Positions 1-12,165 of a stretch of DNA of 64,000 nt are shown piece by piece (within the stretch, counting starts at the first letter, position 1; the number at the start of each line of letters is the position of its first letter). The stretch is taken from positions 20,753,775 to 20,817,774 of the forward strand of contig NC_068935.1 in the NCBI RefSeq assembly GCF_023091745.1, written 5' to 3'. The DNA is from Budorcas taxicolor. Taxonomy: Eukaryota; Chordata; Mammalia; Artiodactyla; Bovidae. A model generated the notes under the pieces. It was not told where the DNA came from. It saw only the letters and a list, made by a program, of their open reading frames with translations, and made no database searches. Both the position numbers and the translations under genes were made by a program.

Positions 1-33
1 TGGATTCTTTACTACCGAGCCACCAGGGAAGCC
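1..33 (-). repeat. Bov-tA SINE, 5' (tRNA-like) head, cut by window start
   Basis: The first 33 bases match the reverse complement of the tRNA-like head of Bov-tA (gagccaccagggaagcc). The rest of the element lies outside the window. Confidence 0.8.
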
Positions 34-902
34 TAGACTTTTTCCAGTTAATAAAAATCTAGCCAATATAAAGTAAGACTTCAGTTTCCTGTGTTTTCCC
101 TTTCCCCAGCTCAAGGATCTGCAGTTGGGGAGAGGGAATGAGCTCTCTTTTTCTATTCCTATTGGCTTTTATACCCCTGTTCTTTCATCCTCCAATTGGT
201 TGCAACTAAGGAAGAATAAGGAAGTTTGTTGTTGTTGTTTTAACTTAATTGGTGCTTCTGACAGTTCTCACTTGACTAACACTGACTGGCCTTTGTGACA
301 GGCTTTGAAATCCAGGCTCTATAATGAGGCATATTTTGGTGTTCTCTGAAGCTCTGTAGAGACCATAACATTGCATGGTTTCCTGAAGCAGGCAATACAT
401 GCTCCCCCTGACTAGAACTAATGCACATTTTGAAAGCTACAATTTTTCAAATGGGAGCAGTAATTTACTAAATCAGAGTGAAGATCTTGCAGGAACATAG
501 AAAAGCCCAGAGGATCTTAGGCAGAGTTAATGTAGAATAATCACAATAGCAATTGTGAGAAAGGAATATCTGTTATATAAGCATCTTGTTTTAGCCTGTT
601 TTTCACATGTGTTTCATACATTAAGCCTTTTCTGTCTAAGCCTCACTATCTGAATCTCATTCACTCTTCTTTCTAGTTTCCCATCCCTTACTCACTGATC
701 ATCCTTTTACAGATACAGTTCTACTACTGATTCTCTTTATCTTTTGACCTCTTTTGATATGGACTCTACCCTATCCACTTCCAGGTCCATTTTAATCAAG
801 CTGTGGATTGTTAACAGAAGGGTGTTCTTAAGTTTCAGACCTAGTCCTTCTTCCCTGCTTTCACAGTCTAGTACTAAATTCTAATTATGGACCCAGTGAA
901 TG
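34..902. other. No gene or recognised repeat
   Basis: AT-rich DNA with a short (GTT)n stretch near 228-240. I see no open frame with protein-like content and no repeat I can name. Confidence 0.5.
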
Positions 903-1117
903 GGTGAGTGCTCAGTTGTGTCCAACTCTTGGCAACCCTAGGGACTGTTGCCTACCAGGCTTCCCTCTCCGTGGGATTTTCCAGGCAAGAATACTGGAAT
1001 GGGTTGCCATGCCCTGCTCCAGAGGATCTTCCTGACCCAGGGAATGAACCTACATCTTCTGCATCTCCTGCATTGGTAGGTGGGGTCTTTACCACTGAGC
1101 TACGGGGGAAGCCCACA
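903..1117 (-). repeat. Bov-tA SINE
   Basis: Near full-length Bov-tA in reverse orientation. It runs from ctcagttgtgtccaactctt to the tRNA-like head ending gggggaagccca. It is divergent from other copies here. The 70-codon frame inside is simply the SINE read through. No clear TSD was found. Confidence 0.93.
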
Positions 1118-3310
1118 TAGACACAGATCCATAATATAAGGATTCACACAAATTGTATGTTCTTTTGGGTCTAAAGTGTAAGGTAGCAGAACATAAAGAA
1201 GAAACTTTAGAAACACTACAGCAACACAGACTCCAATCAACTTTTTTTTTTTTTTTAACGAAAGGACCTAGATCATATTAGTGCTAAGACGAAATGTTTC
1301 AGAGCATAAAACCTCCAGTTAAAGTTTTTATTTTGACTTTTTTTTTCCTCTTTGTGTGACAGGTCTTTGAACTTTTTGTCCTCCTTCCCCCATCCTCATA
1401 CTATATTACTATATATATCTGACTTCTTTTATTTCCTTTCCTAAACTCATTTCAATACTTATCTTTGGCCTTTTGTTCACAAGAATATTATAGTAAGTGA
1501 GTACCCTCATTCCATTCCTCTCTTGGTAATTTTGTGGCAATTTTTCCTACTCTATGCTTATAAAAAATGAAGAAGCATTTCATTAAATCTGATAGGCACA
1601 ATGAGTCATTTAAGATAGTTATGAAACCCAATTCATAATAGTATGTCTTATTCCAATGTCCCTGGAGTTATTTATGTCCTAGGGAGGCAGAGTACTTTCT
1701 GTGTTCCAGAGAAGAAACAAAAAAGGAAAGAAAGAAAAGCTTTAGTTCTTCTAAATCAAATTAACTTTGAATTAGCCAGCACATAACAAAATGAGGAAAT
1801 AGTCTCGACACTTAAACACACACACACACATAATCTCACACAAAACTCACTTCAAAATTTGCCTGAGAGCTTGTTTTTCCAATTGCATTGTGGTCTCTTT
1901 CTCTAGGGACACAGTTTTCCCCAAGATAAGCTGTTATTTCAATTGGAAAAAAAAAAGTGATATACACTAACACACACACACACACATACATTTGGCAACC
2001 ATTTTAGTTTATAGCTTTAGAAGATCAACCAACAGTCTCCACACTTCTCTTCTTGCTCCTAGGGTCTCTGTTTTTAGCCATTCCCTGTTTCTCTCTCACT
2101 GTTCACTCCCATATTACTTGTAGGGATAGATAACTTTTATAATTTACTCGTTGGTATCAGTCTCCAAAAAGTTCAAAGCCCAACTTTATACTTTTCTTTT
2201 TATCCTATTTACTGAGTGTTCTGGGCTGCATTATTATTCTAGCTAGATAGCTCTGTCTTCACAGACAGCTCCAAGAGTTTCCTATAAGCAAGCCCAAGCA
2301 CCTTTGACTTCCTTCTGATCCTGCCTTGTAATCCAACCTTTATACTCTACTTTTTCCATCCAGGGGAGAGGTTCTTCTGATAACTCTGGGCAGCCATATG
2401 GAATATCTTCCATGATAAGTGTTCTGGCCACCTGAATGTGCTTAACACTTCTGTTAAGTTCCTGATTTCTCTCTCTTGATTTCTCTCCTTTAATTATAGT
2501 CTCATTTTGATTAATTGAAATCTCTGGTATCAGGAAGTTCTATTCTTAATTCTGATGAATTTACATTTCTTCATGGCAACTACCAGTTCCAACTGATAGG
2601 TCAGTCTTTTTGCTGAACCATTCACTCCAAGGAGGCTAAATTCACTTTCTTTCTCTATTTTCCAACTTTGACAACCATCTTCTGCCAATAACATGTGCCA
2701 CTCCCAAATAACTATAGTGTAATCATTGAGTAATCCTGAGTGTAATCATTCAGAAGATAAACAGCAGAAGATAGTTGAATCACAATTTCACTTCAAAAAT
2801 AGATACCCACAGGCTCCCTCTTCAATTGCACTTTGTGAAATGCCTTAAATTCAAATGTCCCTGTTTTGCTGTTGCATTTTTTTTTAAAAAGTAAAGCTCA
2901 TTATCTGAAGCACCATTAACCTTCAGCACCATTGACACATATATGATACAGTCTCCATATTAAACACAAACTGTTCAGCAGTTCGAGGACTGACCAATAA
3001 ACAGGGCATTTAGGAGATGACCACAGTGAGGTATACAGCTAGATAGGGAGCCAGAGGCACTGATGGGGGATATTTTGGGGGAAGGTGGATGATGAGGGAG
3101 GGGAATAAAAATATTTCTGATTAGTGAGGGGCTTTGCTATAGTTAACCATTAGAGAAATATGAATATTTGTTGTTTTAGAACTACTAGTACCATGGGCAT
3201 TGAAGGCAGGAACTCAGAAGCACTGGTTGGATTGAATGGAACAGGAAGAACAGGAGTAATAGAAATCTACTTTACCCAATACTTGCACAGTTACTTTTAG
3301 CAGAGGTTCT
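1118..3310. other. No gene; simple repeats only
   Basis: No coding signal or named repeat was recognised. There is a T15 run at 1242-1256 and two short (AC)n tracts at 1816-1830 and 1970-1986, both usable as microsatellites. A purine-rich stretch lies near 3060-3110. Confidence 0.5.
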
Positions 3311-3320
3311 AGTTCCTCCC

Positions 3321-3538
3321 TGTGGGTTTCCTAGGTGGCGCTAGTGCTTAAGAATTCGCCTACAATGCAGGAGACCCAGTTTCGATCCCTGGGTCCAGGA
3401 GATCCCCTGGAGAAGGGAATGGCTACCCACTCCAGTATCCTTGCCTGGAGAATCTCCATGAACAGAAAAGCCTGGCAGGCTACAGTCCATGATGTCGCAA
3501 GGAGTGGTACACGACTGAGCAACTAAACGACAGCCCTA
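3321..3538 (+). repeat. Bov-tA SINE with TSD
   Basis: The tRNA-like head (gggtttcctaggtggcgcta) is followed by the Bov-A body and ends near cgactgagcaactaa. It is flanked by an imperfect 10-bp TSD, agttcctccc at 3311-3320 and agctcctccc at 3539-3548 (9/10). Confidence 0.93.
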
Positions 3539-3805
3539 AGCTCCTCCCACAGAAGTAAATGTGGTTTAGTTAGATTTTCTCTTTCATGGTTTCCCTAGCC
3601 CAAGCCTGTAATGACAGTGAGACCACGTTGACCATTGCTTGGGTCACTGTGTGGTTGTGAGGATCCCCTTCCCCCGCTTCAGCACACCCACCACTCCCCA
3701 CCAGCATCCATTCACAAACCTGAAATCCCACTCAAATTACAAAATCACAGATTTATTTATCTGCCTTATGGCACTGGGGCTTCAGAAAGTGACTGTATAA
3801 TCACA

Positions 3806-4019
3806 AATGAAGTGAAGTGAAGTCACTCAGTTGTGTCCGACTCTTTGCGACCCCATGGACTGTAGCCTACCAGGCTCCTCTGTCCATGGGATTTTCCAAG
3901 CAATAGTCTTGGAGTAGATTGCCATTTCCTTCTCCAGGGGATCTTCCCAACCCAGGGATTGAACCTGGGTCTCCTGCATTGTAGACAGACGCTTTACTAT
4001 CTGAGCCACCAGGGAAGTC
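3806..4019 (-). repeat. Bov-tA SINE with perfect TSD
   Basis: Full-length Bov-tA in reverse orientation. A perfect 11-bp TSD gtataatcaca lies at 3795-3805 and 4020-4030, which fixes both ends. Confidence 0.96.
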
Positions 4020-4499
4020 GTATAATCACAATCACTTTGCAAATCCTAAAACTTAGAGTAATTGTTAGGTTGAGCATCAGCATTTTGACATGAGTTTATA
4101 ACTTTGAACGACATTCTAGAATAATAACTGGATACAAATATGAGATTTTGGGAAGAAGATTTATCATTTTTGATGAGGGGAGATGGTAGTGTGAGCGCAA
4201 GGCATAAAGTTCAGTCTCAGAGCATGGATCATTGTGGGGGAAGGCAGGAGGAATGACAGTGGCACCTCTGAGCAGCTATGGAAACAGAGGTTGGGAAGCA
4301 GTAGAGAGCAGAAAGTGATATAAAAAGAGAGGTAGGAGCATGAAGAGGAAATATAAATGATAAAACAGCCAGTAGATAGGAAAAAGAGAACAAAGCTGGA
4401 TTAAACAAAGTCTAGGTTTACTGGCATGGACTAGTAGGCTACTGCCCTGAATGCTTTATGACACAACACATTTTCTTAGACTGAATTGTTGTTGATATT

Positions 4500-4990
4500 A
4501 ACTCAATTAAAATTTGATTGCCTACTCTATGTCATGCACTCTGCTAGATATACAGTAATGACAGAGACACTCATGGGACTTCCATTCTGGTAAAGGTTAC
4601 CTGGAATTGCAATCAGTGTATGGGACAGAAGATGGTGGGTAGATCATTGTGTAAGGGAGTAGTGGGGAGGTGCCTAATCTAGTCTTGGGTTGGGGCATGG
4701 AAAACTTCTCAGAAGAAAATACTTTTAAGCTGATGCCTGACGAATCAGTAGAAGTATGTCAAGAGGATATGGTGGAGATGAAAAGAGAGTTCCAGGTGGG
4801 AGAAATAGCCTACACACAAGTCTAGAGGCAAAGTGTTTGTATTTCAGGGAACTAAGAAGAACCTGATTGGAACACACAGTGCAGGTGGAGGGAGGGGAGA
4901 AATTAGGTTGGAAAAAAAGGCTGGGGTCATATCATGAAAGAGCCGTGTTAATTTATTTATGCTTTATCTTAAGAGCTATAGGAAGCTCAT
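4500..4990 (-). repeat. L2 LINE fragment (ancient)
   Basis: Decayed match to the 3' part of mammalian L2 in reverse orientation: a motif like gcctactctatgtcatgcactctgc, then the region of the last part of ORF2 and 3' UTR. Too diverged to encode anything. The family call is from memory. Confidence 0.6.
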
Positions 4991-7160
4991 TTCATTTCAG
5001 TCTTCCCAGGCTAATATTCTGGGGTCAGGCCCTTCCAGCTTATTCCTGCCAGTTGTCATTCTTTTGTCTAGGAGGCAGTCAGTTGTATAGAGGTTTAGCC
5101 ATCATGGATTAAAATCTTCAAAGCACCAATGTGAAATACTTTTTGGTACCTGTTGAAGTTAGTATGAGAAGTTTATAGACTCCCTGGGAAGGTCGTCTGA
5201 CTCAAGATAGAAAGTATTACGCAGGGAATTTAATGTTGATATCTGTCTGACCCACAAATAAGATACTTTAAACTCTTATGTCCCTTCTGACTTGAGTGCC
5301 TGTGATTTTTGGCCTAGATATTCTGCCTTTCACCTCTGTACTCTTTCTGTCACCCCCAGCTACCTGCCTAAGTGTGAGGATACTAGGAAGGTACAAACTA
5401 TTGATACAACTACATGGGCGATAAGCCCAGCTTCATCCAACTTGGGAAGACAACTTACTCCATCTTCTCAGCTATCTTTGAAACCAATCAAGGTCTTCCT
5501 TACCCTGCTTATTCAAGCCAGATGCCTCTTCTGATTTCAGTCTGTACTCCTCCTGTCTAAGCTCCTCTGGTTGTTCAGGAGGTTTGTCTCCTCTGGTGCA
5601 GAACACCTACTAAATTTGCAGACTCTCTCTCTTTCCCTCGCCTCTGATACACTCTTGGAAACTTAGATTCTGCTTTGGGCTGTGGTTTGCAGTAACCCAC
5701 AGGCACCTTCAACTTTCCGGAGGAGCTGGAAAGGCTTCTTTCTTGTGGCCATTTGATAATCTTATTTAAATAAGTTAAGACCACTGAGGCAATGTCATTG
5801 AAGGGAAAGAAAATGTACATCAACAGATCTGACTCTTAGTTCTGCTCTTCTCTGCCCTGGCTGTGGGATCTTGTAATTCACTTATTTATTTTTTCTGTCT
5901 TGGTTTCCCCTTGAAAAAGAAATAATGGATATGACAGTACTCTGAAAAGTACAATATTCAGAAATGATAAGGTAATAATTATATAATCATCATCATATAC
6001 AGACCTGGCATATGCAATACAGATCATTCACTCAGGTACATGCATTGGCAGGTGGCTTCTTGTAAGCTCTGAACATACCACAGCCCTCTCCCTGCTCGGG
6101 AAAGATGAAGCGTGATCCTGGAATCTACAGCAGGATATACACTCACGTAATGAAGCTTCTCCATCCGGACAACTATTCTGCACTCCACAGTTAAGTTTCT
6201 ATTTATTCAGTGGCTTATTTCAATATGCTAGGCCACCTTCCCAGGGTGACACACACCTTCATGTGCCCCTGCCTGCCAAATTATTCTTTTGAAGGCATCC
6301 CTCCCTTTTCTTTGTATCCATACTCCATACATTGTGCAAATTTCATATCTGTTTGCGTTTGCAGCATTCACAAATCTTACCTGTATTTTTTCTCTGTGTG
6401 TACCTGATAGTGACAGAATAAAAATGACAAGTCTTTCTTCCTTGCTTGAGGACCTGAGGTGTCAAGTGGCAAGACTAGAATTCTGGTCTGTGAGGCAGCT
6501 TTGGCCAGCCCTGAAATGGAATCCTAAGAGGCCAGTTCTGACTCCAACAAACAGGGTATGGCTCCCAGCTACGGGGGTAAGGAAGATGATTAGAGAGTTG
6601 CCTTTTAGGCCACTTGTCCTTCTGGGATCACAGCTGAAAAGCGAGGCAGCTATACAAAGGGCTGCTAATGGTCAAAACAGCTGCTACATACCCTAATATT
6701 CATATCCTTTACACAGGAAGAAAACGCCTTCATCCTCATCCTATGTCAATACAGTTTTACCCTGTATACAGTTCTAGCAGAACTGGACATTTTCTTCCCC
6801 TGTCTATGGTAGATTAGAAGCCGCCAAAACAGGGAACGGAGAATAGGAGTCCCCCATTCCTAGTGCTGGGTTATTAATGTCAGACATGCTGACAGCTGCA
6901 GAGTGGCACACGAGTAGAAAGTAGTAACTAAAAAGACCAAAGAATAGAAAACTTCAGTTGTTTGGGAACTCTGAGGGCCAAGGAAAATAGTAATACCTGT
7001 TTTCAGAGTCCCTAAAGGCATCATGACATGAAAGCACCATACTGTGCTTAATGACACTAAGTCGTCAGGAAGGAAAAAACCCAATTACATTATATATCTT
7101 CTCTTTAAGTAAGCATAAACCTCTATTTGTGTGTAATTTTAAAGGAAAACAGAATATAAT
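4991..7160. other. No gene; possible MIR remnant near 5830-5960
   Basis: No confident repeat or gene. Bases 5830-5960 faintly resemble a MIR SINE (gctgtgggatcttg ... cttggtttcccc). A frame of 135 codons at 6289-6696 has low-complexity hydrophobic then unrelated composition, no domain, and no splice or promoter context, so I do not call it. Confidence 0.45.
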
Positions 7161-7164
7161 TTAA

Positions 7165-8165
7165 AAAAACTGAAATTCAAAAATATAATTTCTTTCATTG
7201 ATTCTTTCATTCATGAAATATGAATTGAAGACTCTGCTATGTATCAGGCACAGGGGATAGAATGGTGAACAAGGCATAGCCCACGCCACCTTGAAGGTCA
7301 CATTCTAGTGGGAAAGACTGACAAGGTAACAAGTGATTAACAAGCAGGGTGAAAAGAGATCACTTGGGAGGGACACTTAACTTGGACATTAGCATTCAGG
7401 GAAAGCTTACTGGAGGATATGATGTCTAAGTTAATAAATAAATCAGACAAAAGTAAGTGGAGATAAAGAGTTCTATGCAGTGTGTGCCTGCTAAGTTGCT
7501 TCAGTCATGTCTGACTCTTTGCGACCCCATGGACTGTAGCCCACCAGGTTCCTCTGTTCATGAGATTCTCCAGGCAAGAATACTGGAGTGGGTTGCCATG
7601 CCCTTCTCCAGTTCTATGCAGAGGCAGCATCATATATGATAGGCTGAAAGTGAAAGAGAGTATGGCTCATTTCTGGAAATGCCAGTAGTTTGGTGAGAAG
7701 GGAAAGATGGATAAGTACCAGAAAATAGGTTAGGATGTTCAATGTTTTCATAAAGAATAATAGGAAGCCATTAAAGAGTTTTCAGTTCCTGAATAATGGG
7801 AATCAATTTTTAAAATTTAAAATGTTTACTTTGGCTACAGCGTGGTTAATAGATTGGAGGGAGCAGGACTAGAGACAAGGAGTAGAGTTGGGTGGCTGTT
7901 TAAGTAGCCCAGGTGAAAGAAAATGGAAGCCTGTTCTAAGATAGTGTCCGTATATATGGAAAGAAGATGGATTTGGAAGAGACTTAGAAATACCACTGAT
8001 AGGATATTGTGTGTGAGAGAGAGGAGTCAAGGATAATGTCTAATTTTTTGTATGGTAGCATGGTGGTAGACAGTGGCAGTGCTATTTTCCTTAATATTCC
8101 TACTTAGCTACCCACTAGCTATGAAATCAAATTCAGCTTCCTCATTTTTAAAATGAGTAATTTAG
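7165..8165 (-). repeat. L2 LINE fragment split by a Bov-A SINE
   Basis: It starts with the attcattcattc-type L2 terminus. It continues through landmarks such as cattctagtgggaaagac, ggaagccattaaagagtttt and gaggagtcaaggataatg in reverse orientation. It is interrupted by the young SINE at 7481-7609, showing the expected age order. Confidence 0.7.
7481..7609 (-). repeat. Bov-A monomer SINE with perfect TSD
   Basis: A single Bov-A unit of about 129 bp, reverse orientation, inserted in L2. A perfect 12-bp TSD agttctatgcag lies at 7469-7480 and 7610-7621. Confidence 0.95.
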
Positions 8166-8184
8166 TCTAGATTATTGGTTCTCA

Positions 8185-8401
8185 ATGGGATTCCCAGGTG
8201 GAGCAGTGGTAAAGAATCCACCTGCCAGTGTAGGAGACACAGGTTCAATCCCTGGGTCAGAAAGATCCCCTGGAGAAGAAAATGGTACCCCACTCCAGTA
8301 TTCTTTCCTGGAGGATCCCATGGACAGAGAAGCCTCGTGGGCTATAGTCCCTAGGGTTGCAAAGAGTTGGACATGGCTGAGTGACTGAGCACACACTCAC
8401 G
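8185..8401 (+). repeat. Bov-tA SINE inside MER20
   Basis: Full-length Bov-tA. TSD ttggttctca at 8175-8184 and ttgggtctca at 8402-8411 (9/10), both within MER20 sequence. Confidence 0.93.
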
Positions 8402-8470
8402 TTGGGTCTCACTAGGGGAGATTTTGTCCCTCAGTCAGGATACATTTGGCAGTACCTGGAGACATTTTGG

Positions 8471-8600
8471 AGAAGGAAATGGCAACCCACTCCAGTATTC
8501 TTGCCTGGAGAATCCCAGGGACAGAGGAGCCTGGTGGGCTGCCATCTATGGAGTCGCACAGAGTTGGACACGACTGAAGCGACTTAGCAGCAGCAGCAGA
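8471..8600 (+). repeat. Bov-A2-type monomer SINE inside MER20
   Basis: One Bov-A unit ending in cgacttagcagcagcagcag. A perfect 11-bp TSD agacattttgg lies at 8460-8470 and 8601-8611. Confidence 0.96.
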
Positions 8601-8742
8601 AGACATTTTGGCTGTCACATTCGGGGCGGGGTGGGGAGGGGGAGGTGTTACTGGCATTGAATGAGTAGAGGTTAGAAATGTAGTAAAGATCCTACAGTGC
8701 ACAGGAAAGTCCTTTTACCTCATCTAAAAATCATTTGGTCCC

Positions 8743-8932
8743 CTACTGTATGGCACATGGAACTCTACTCAATGCTATGTGCTAGCCTGGATGGGAGGGG
8801 AGTTTGGGGCAGGATGGATACATGTATATGTATGGCTGAGTCCCTTCACTGTTCACCTGAAACTACCACAATGTTGTTAATCCGTTATATCCCAGTACAA
8901 AATAAAAATTTAAAGTTTGAAAAAGAAAAGAA
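8743..8932 (+). repeat. Ruminant L1 3' end inside MER20
   Basis: It matches the L1 3' UTR type with gcctggatgggaggggag and cacctgaaactaccacaatg, ending in an A-rich tail. TSD tcatttggtccc at 8731-8742 and ttatttggtccc at 8933-8944 (11/12). Confidence 0.88.
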
Positions 8933-8979
8933 TTATTTGGTCCCAAATGTAAATAGTGCCAAAGTTTTGAAGCCCTGGG

Positions 8980-9639
8980 AGAGATAATGTAAAGGATTTA
9001 GATTAGGTAAACGCAAAAGTCTAGTCAAAGCTTTTGAGTTGTGTATACTTTGACACTGTAGGGAATCAAGTTTTAGTGACTCTCTTCTGGAAGACTCTCT
9101 TCTATGTACCAGGTGGATAAATGAGGCATTACTAGAATTATATGACTGATAATAACTAGACATTGGTGGATATAATCTCAATAACCTACACCAGTTTTCA
9201 GGAGGATCCAGGTAAATCATGTACTGTAGATATCTGGAGTATGTGTACACAGGAAACTTACTCCAATCTTCCAGAGACCTAGAGTGCTTCCTGTCTGCAT
9301 TCTTTTTTTTCCCCCAAAATGCAATGTGCCCACTTATACTTTAGTGCAAAGGAACAGGAAAGAGATAATGGGGCAATGGCAGCTCCTGCCTGAGCTGTGT
9401 ATCTCCTAGAATCATCCTTGTTCCTTGTTGTCAGAAACCCTGATGTACAGCATTTAGCTCCATGTATAGGACTAGAGGTGGATCCCCACAGAGTGTCTAT
9501 CCCAGGCCAAGATATTTTATTAACTTTTGGCTTTAGAATGTAGCTTACATTTTGATAGCAGGTGCTGCCCTCCATTCTGTATAAGAAATACCCTTCCTGA
9601 AGGTGTGTCTCCCACTCTTAAGGGCTTCTTTATAGGCAG
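8980..9639. other. No gene or recognised repeat
   Basis: Nothing I can support. Short frames on the minus strand have no protein-like features. Confidence 0.45.
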
Positions 9640-9752
9640 GATATAAAATTCAGACCATTTGTGTAAGGCTATAGAGTTCCCAGTTCTTACTCAAGGCCTT
9701 CATGGCACACGGTAAGCATTCAATAAATAAATGCTTGTTGAGTGAATGAATG
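9640..9752 (+). repeat. L2 3' end
   Basis: Terminal L2-like stretch ending in cattcaataaataaatgctt and a gaatgaatga tail, the usual L2 end repeat. Confidence 0.55.
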
Positions 9753-9826
9753 AGCTCCCTACATTTTGGGGGCCAAAGAGGAACCTCTCAGTCCCTTGAA
9801 AGGGAAAAAGGAGAAAGACAAATCTA

Positions 9827-10172
9827 TCTTTTTTAAATTGTTAAATTTATTTTTAACTTTTTATTCTGTATTGAAGTATAGTTTATTAACAATGTTGTAA
9901 TAGTTTCAGGTGGATAGCAAAGAATACGGCAATATATGTATGCATGTATCCATTTTCTCCAAAACACCCTTCCCATCCAGGCTGGCACATAACATTGAGA
10001 AGAGTTCTCTGTGCTAAACAGTAGGTCCTTGTTGTTTATCCATTTTAAATATAGCAGTGTGTATATGTCCATCCCAACTCTCCAACTACCCCTTCCCCAC
10101 ATCCTTCCCTGATGATAACCATAAGTTTGTTCTCTAAGCCTGTACATCTCTTTCTGTTTTATAAGTAAGTGC
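9827..10172 (-). repeat. Ruminant/artiodactyl L1 3' end with perfect TSD
   Basis: L1 3' UTR in reverse orientation (landmarks gtttcaggtggatagcaaag and cacataacattgagaagag). A perfect 11-bp TSD agacaaatcta lies at 9816-9826 and 10173-10183. Confidence 0.9.
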
Positions 10173-10453
10173 AGACAAATCTACTTTTTATTAGTGGATA
10201 TTTACTGAGTGCCCACTATGTGGCAAAGTACTTAGGGTTTTCGCATTATGAACCCTCACCAGACACTGAATTTACTGGAACTCTTATCATGGACTTCCAA
10301 GAGTCCAGAACTATGAGAAGTAAATTTCTATTGTTTATAAACCATATAATCTGTGATATTTTTGTCATGGCAGCCCAAGTGGACAAAGACACTAACTTAT
10401 GCCTTAATATCTTTAGATAGAAGCTAGAAGGCCACCTAGGAGTCTGTTGCAAT

Positions 10454-10727
10454 GCTGCTGCTACTAAGTCGCTTCAGTCGTGTCTGACTCTGTGCAACCC
10501 CAGAGATGGCAGCCCACCAGGCTCCTCCGTCCCTGGGATTCTCCAGGCAAGAACACTGGAGTGGGTTGCCATTTCCTTCTCCAATGCATGAAACTGAAAA
10601 GTGAAAGTGAAGTCACTCAGTCGTGTCCAACTCCTAGTGACCCCATGGACTGCAGCCTACCAGGCTCCTCCATCCATGGGATTTTCCAGGCAAGAGTACT
10701 GGAGTGGGTTGCCATTGCCTTCTCCCA
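10454..10727 (-). repeat. Bov-A2 SINE (two-unit)
   Basis: Complete two-monomer Bov-A2 in reverse orientation, joined by the linker gcatgaaactgaaaagtga. A short possible TSD ttgcaat lies at 10447-10453 and 10728-10734. Confidence 0.93.
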
Positions 10728-10755
10728 TTGCAATAATCAGAGGCAAGTAATTGTT

Positions 10756-11712
10756 GCTATTGTTCAGTCGCTAAGTCTTGTCTGACTCTTTGTGACCCCA
10801 TGGACTGAAGCATGCCAGGCTTCCCTGTCCTTCACTATTTCCAAGAGTTTGCTCAAACTCATGTCCACTGAATCCATCCAACCATCCAGCCATCCAGCCA
10901 TCTGGTGGCCATCCAGCCATCTCATCCGCTGTCACCCCCTTCTCTTCTTGCCTTCAGTCTTTTCCAGGATCAGGGTCTTTCCCAATGAGTCAGCTCTTCC
11001 CATCAGATGGCCAAAGTGTTTGTTGGATCTTCAGTATCAGTCCCTCCAATGAATATCCAGGGTTGATTTCCTTTAGGATTAACTAATTTGATCTCCTTGC
11101 TGTCCAAGGGACTCAAGAGTTTTCTCCAGCACCACAGTTTGAAAGCATCAATTCTTCAATGCTTAGCTTTCCTTATGGTCCAACTCTCACATCCATACAT
11201 GACTATTGGAAAAACCATAGCTTTGACTATATGCACCTTTGTCAACAAAGTGATGTCTCTGCTTTTTAATATGCTGTCTAGGTTTGTCATAGCTTTTCTT
11301 CCAAGGAGCAAGCATCTTTTAATTTTATGGCTACAGTCATCACACCCAGTGATATTGGAGCCCAAGAAAATAGAATCTGTCACAGCTTTCACTTTTTCCC
11401 TTTCTATTTGTCATGAAGTGATGGGACCAGATGCCATGATCTTTGTTTTCTGAATGTTGAGTTTTAAGCTAGCTTTTTCACTCTCCTCTCTCACCTTCAT
11501 CAAGAGACTCTTTAGTTCCTCTTCATTTTCTGCCATAAGGGTGGTATCATCTGCATATCTGAGGTTATTGATATTTCTCCTGGCAATCTTGATTCCAGCT
11601 TGTGAGTCATCCAGCCCAGCATCTCACACAATGTACTCTGCATACAAGTTAAATAAGCAGGGTGACAATATACAGCCTTTACATGTTCCTTTCCCAATTT
11701 TGAGCCAGTCGG
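10756..11712 (-). repeat. BovB LINE, 3' part of ORF2 and 3' UTR
   Basis: About 950 bp of the RTE-clade LINE BovB, 5'-truncated, covering the C-terminal part of its endonuclease/reverse-transcriptase protein. An open minus-strand frame at 11156-11392 still reads a recognisable stretch (DSIFLGSNITGCDDCSHKIK, then a YGCESWT motif), but flanking frames are broken. A local catccagc-type expansion lies at 10883-10925. It abuts L2 sequence at its truncated end. Confidence 0.92.
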
Positions 11713-12165
11713 GAAAGGAGTACATCAAGGTAATAATGCTGGTCAAAACCAACAAGGCAGCAGTGAGTGTGGTAAGAAACGAGTGGACTCTGGATATATT
11801 TTGAAGATGGAATCAACAGGTTTGCTGATAGACTGAATGTGGCTGCAAGAGAAGAGAGCACTCCAGAATGACTCTTAAGTTTTTGAACCTGAGCAATAGG
11901 AAGTATGAAGTTTTCGAACTTCAAACTGAGATGAGGAAAGCTGCATGAATTGAAATTCAGTTTTAGACAAGTGAGTTTGAGATATGTATTAGACATCTAA
12001 GTGAAGGTGTCCAGAAGGCAGCTGATTGTATCATCGAGCTTAGAGAGAGGTGTGAGATAAAGATGTGAAAGCCATGAGACTGGATGAGATTATTAAGGAA
12101 GGGTGTATAGATAGAGAAGAAAAATAAAAAAAAACCACAATCTAGATTCAACATTAATAGACCTT
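11713..12165 (-). repeat. L2 LINE fragment
   Basis: Decayed L2 in reverse orientation: ctctggatatattttgaaga, tttgagatatgtattagaca, agccatgagactggatgag. It corresponds to a more internal part of L2 than the copy at 7165-8165. Confidence 0.65.

Larger units (their letters stand above)
8172..8979 (+). repeat. MER20-type hAT relic interrupted by three retroposons
   Basis: Pieces of one ancient non-autonomous hAT-Charlie element (MER20, named from memory) are found at about 8172-8184, 8402-8470, 8612-8742 and 8945-8979. Examples are gtctggagacattttgg-like sequence and caaatgtaaatagtgcc. Rejoined they give about 230 bp, close to the family length. The second copy in the window, at 22960-23174, is uninterrupted and supports the assignment. 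Confidence 0.75.

Noticed and set aside
6289..6696. Open frame of 135 codons on the plus strand
   Set aside because: No domain, no homology I recognise, biased hydrophobic start and no gene context. Length is within chance for 64 kb.
10883..10925. Short catccagc repeats as a CRISPR or regulatory array
   Set aside because: It is a slipped expansion within BovB; repeats are tiny and directly adjacent, and the genome is mammalian.
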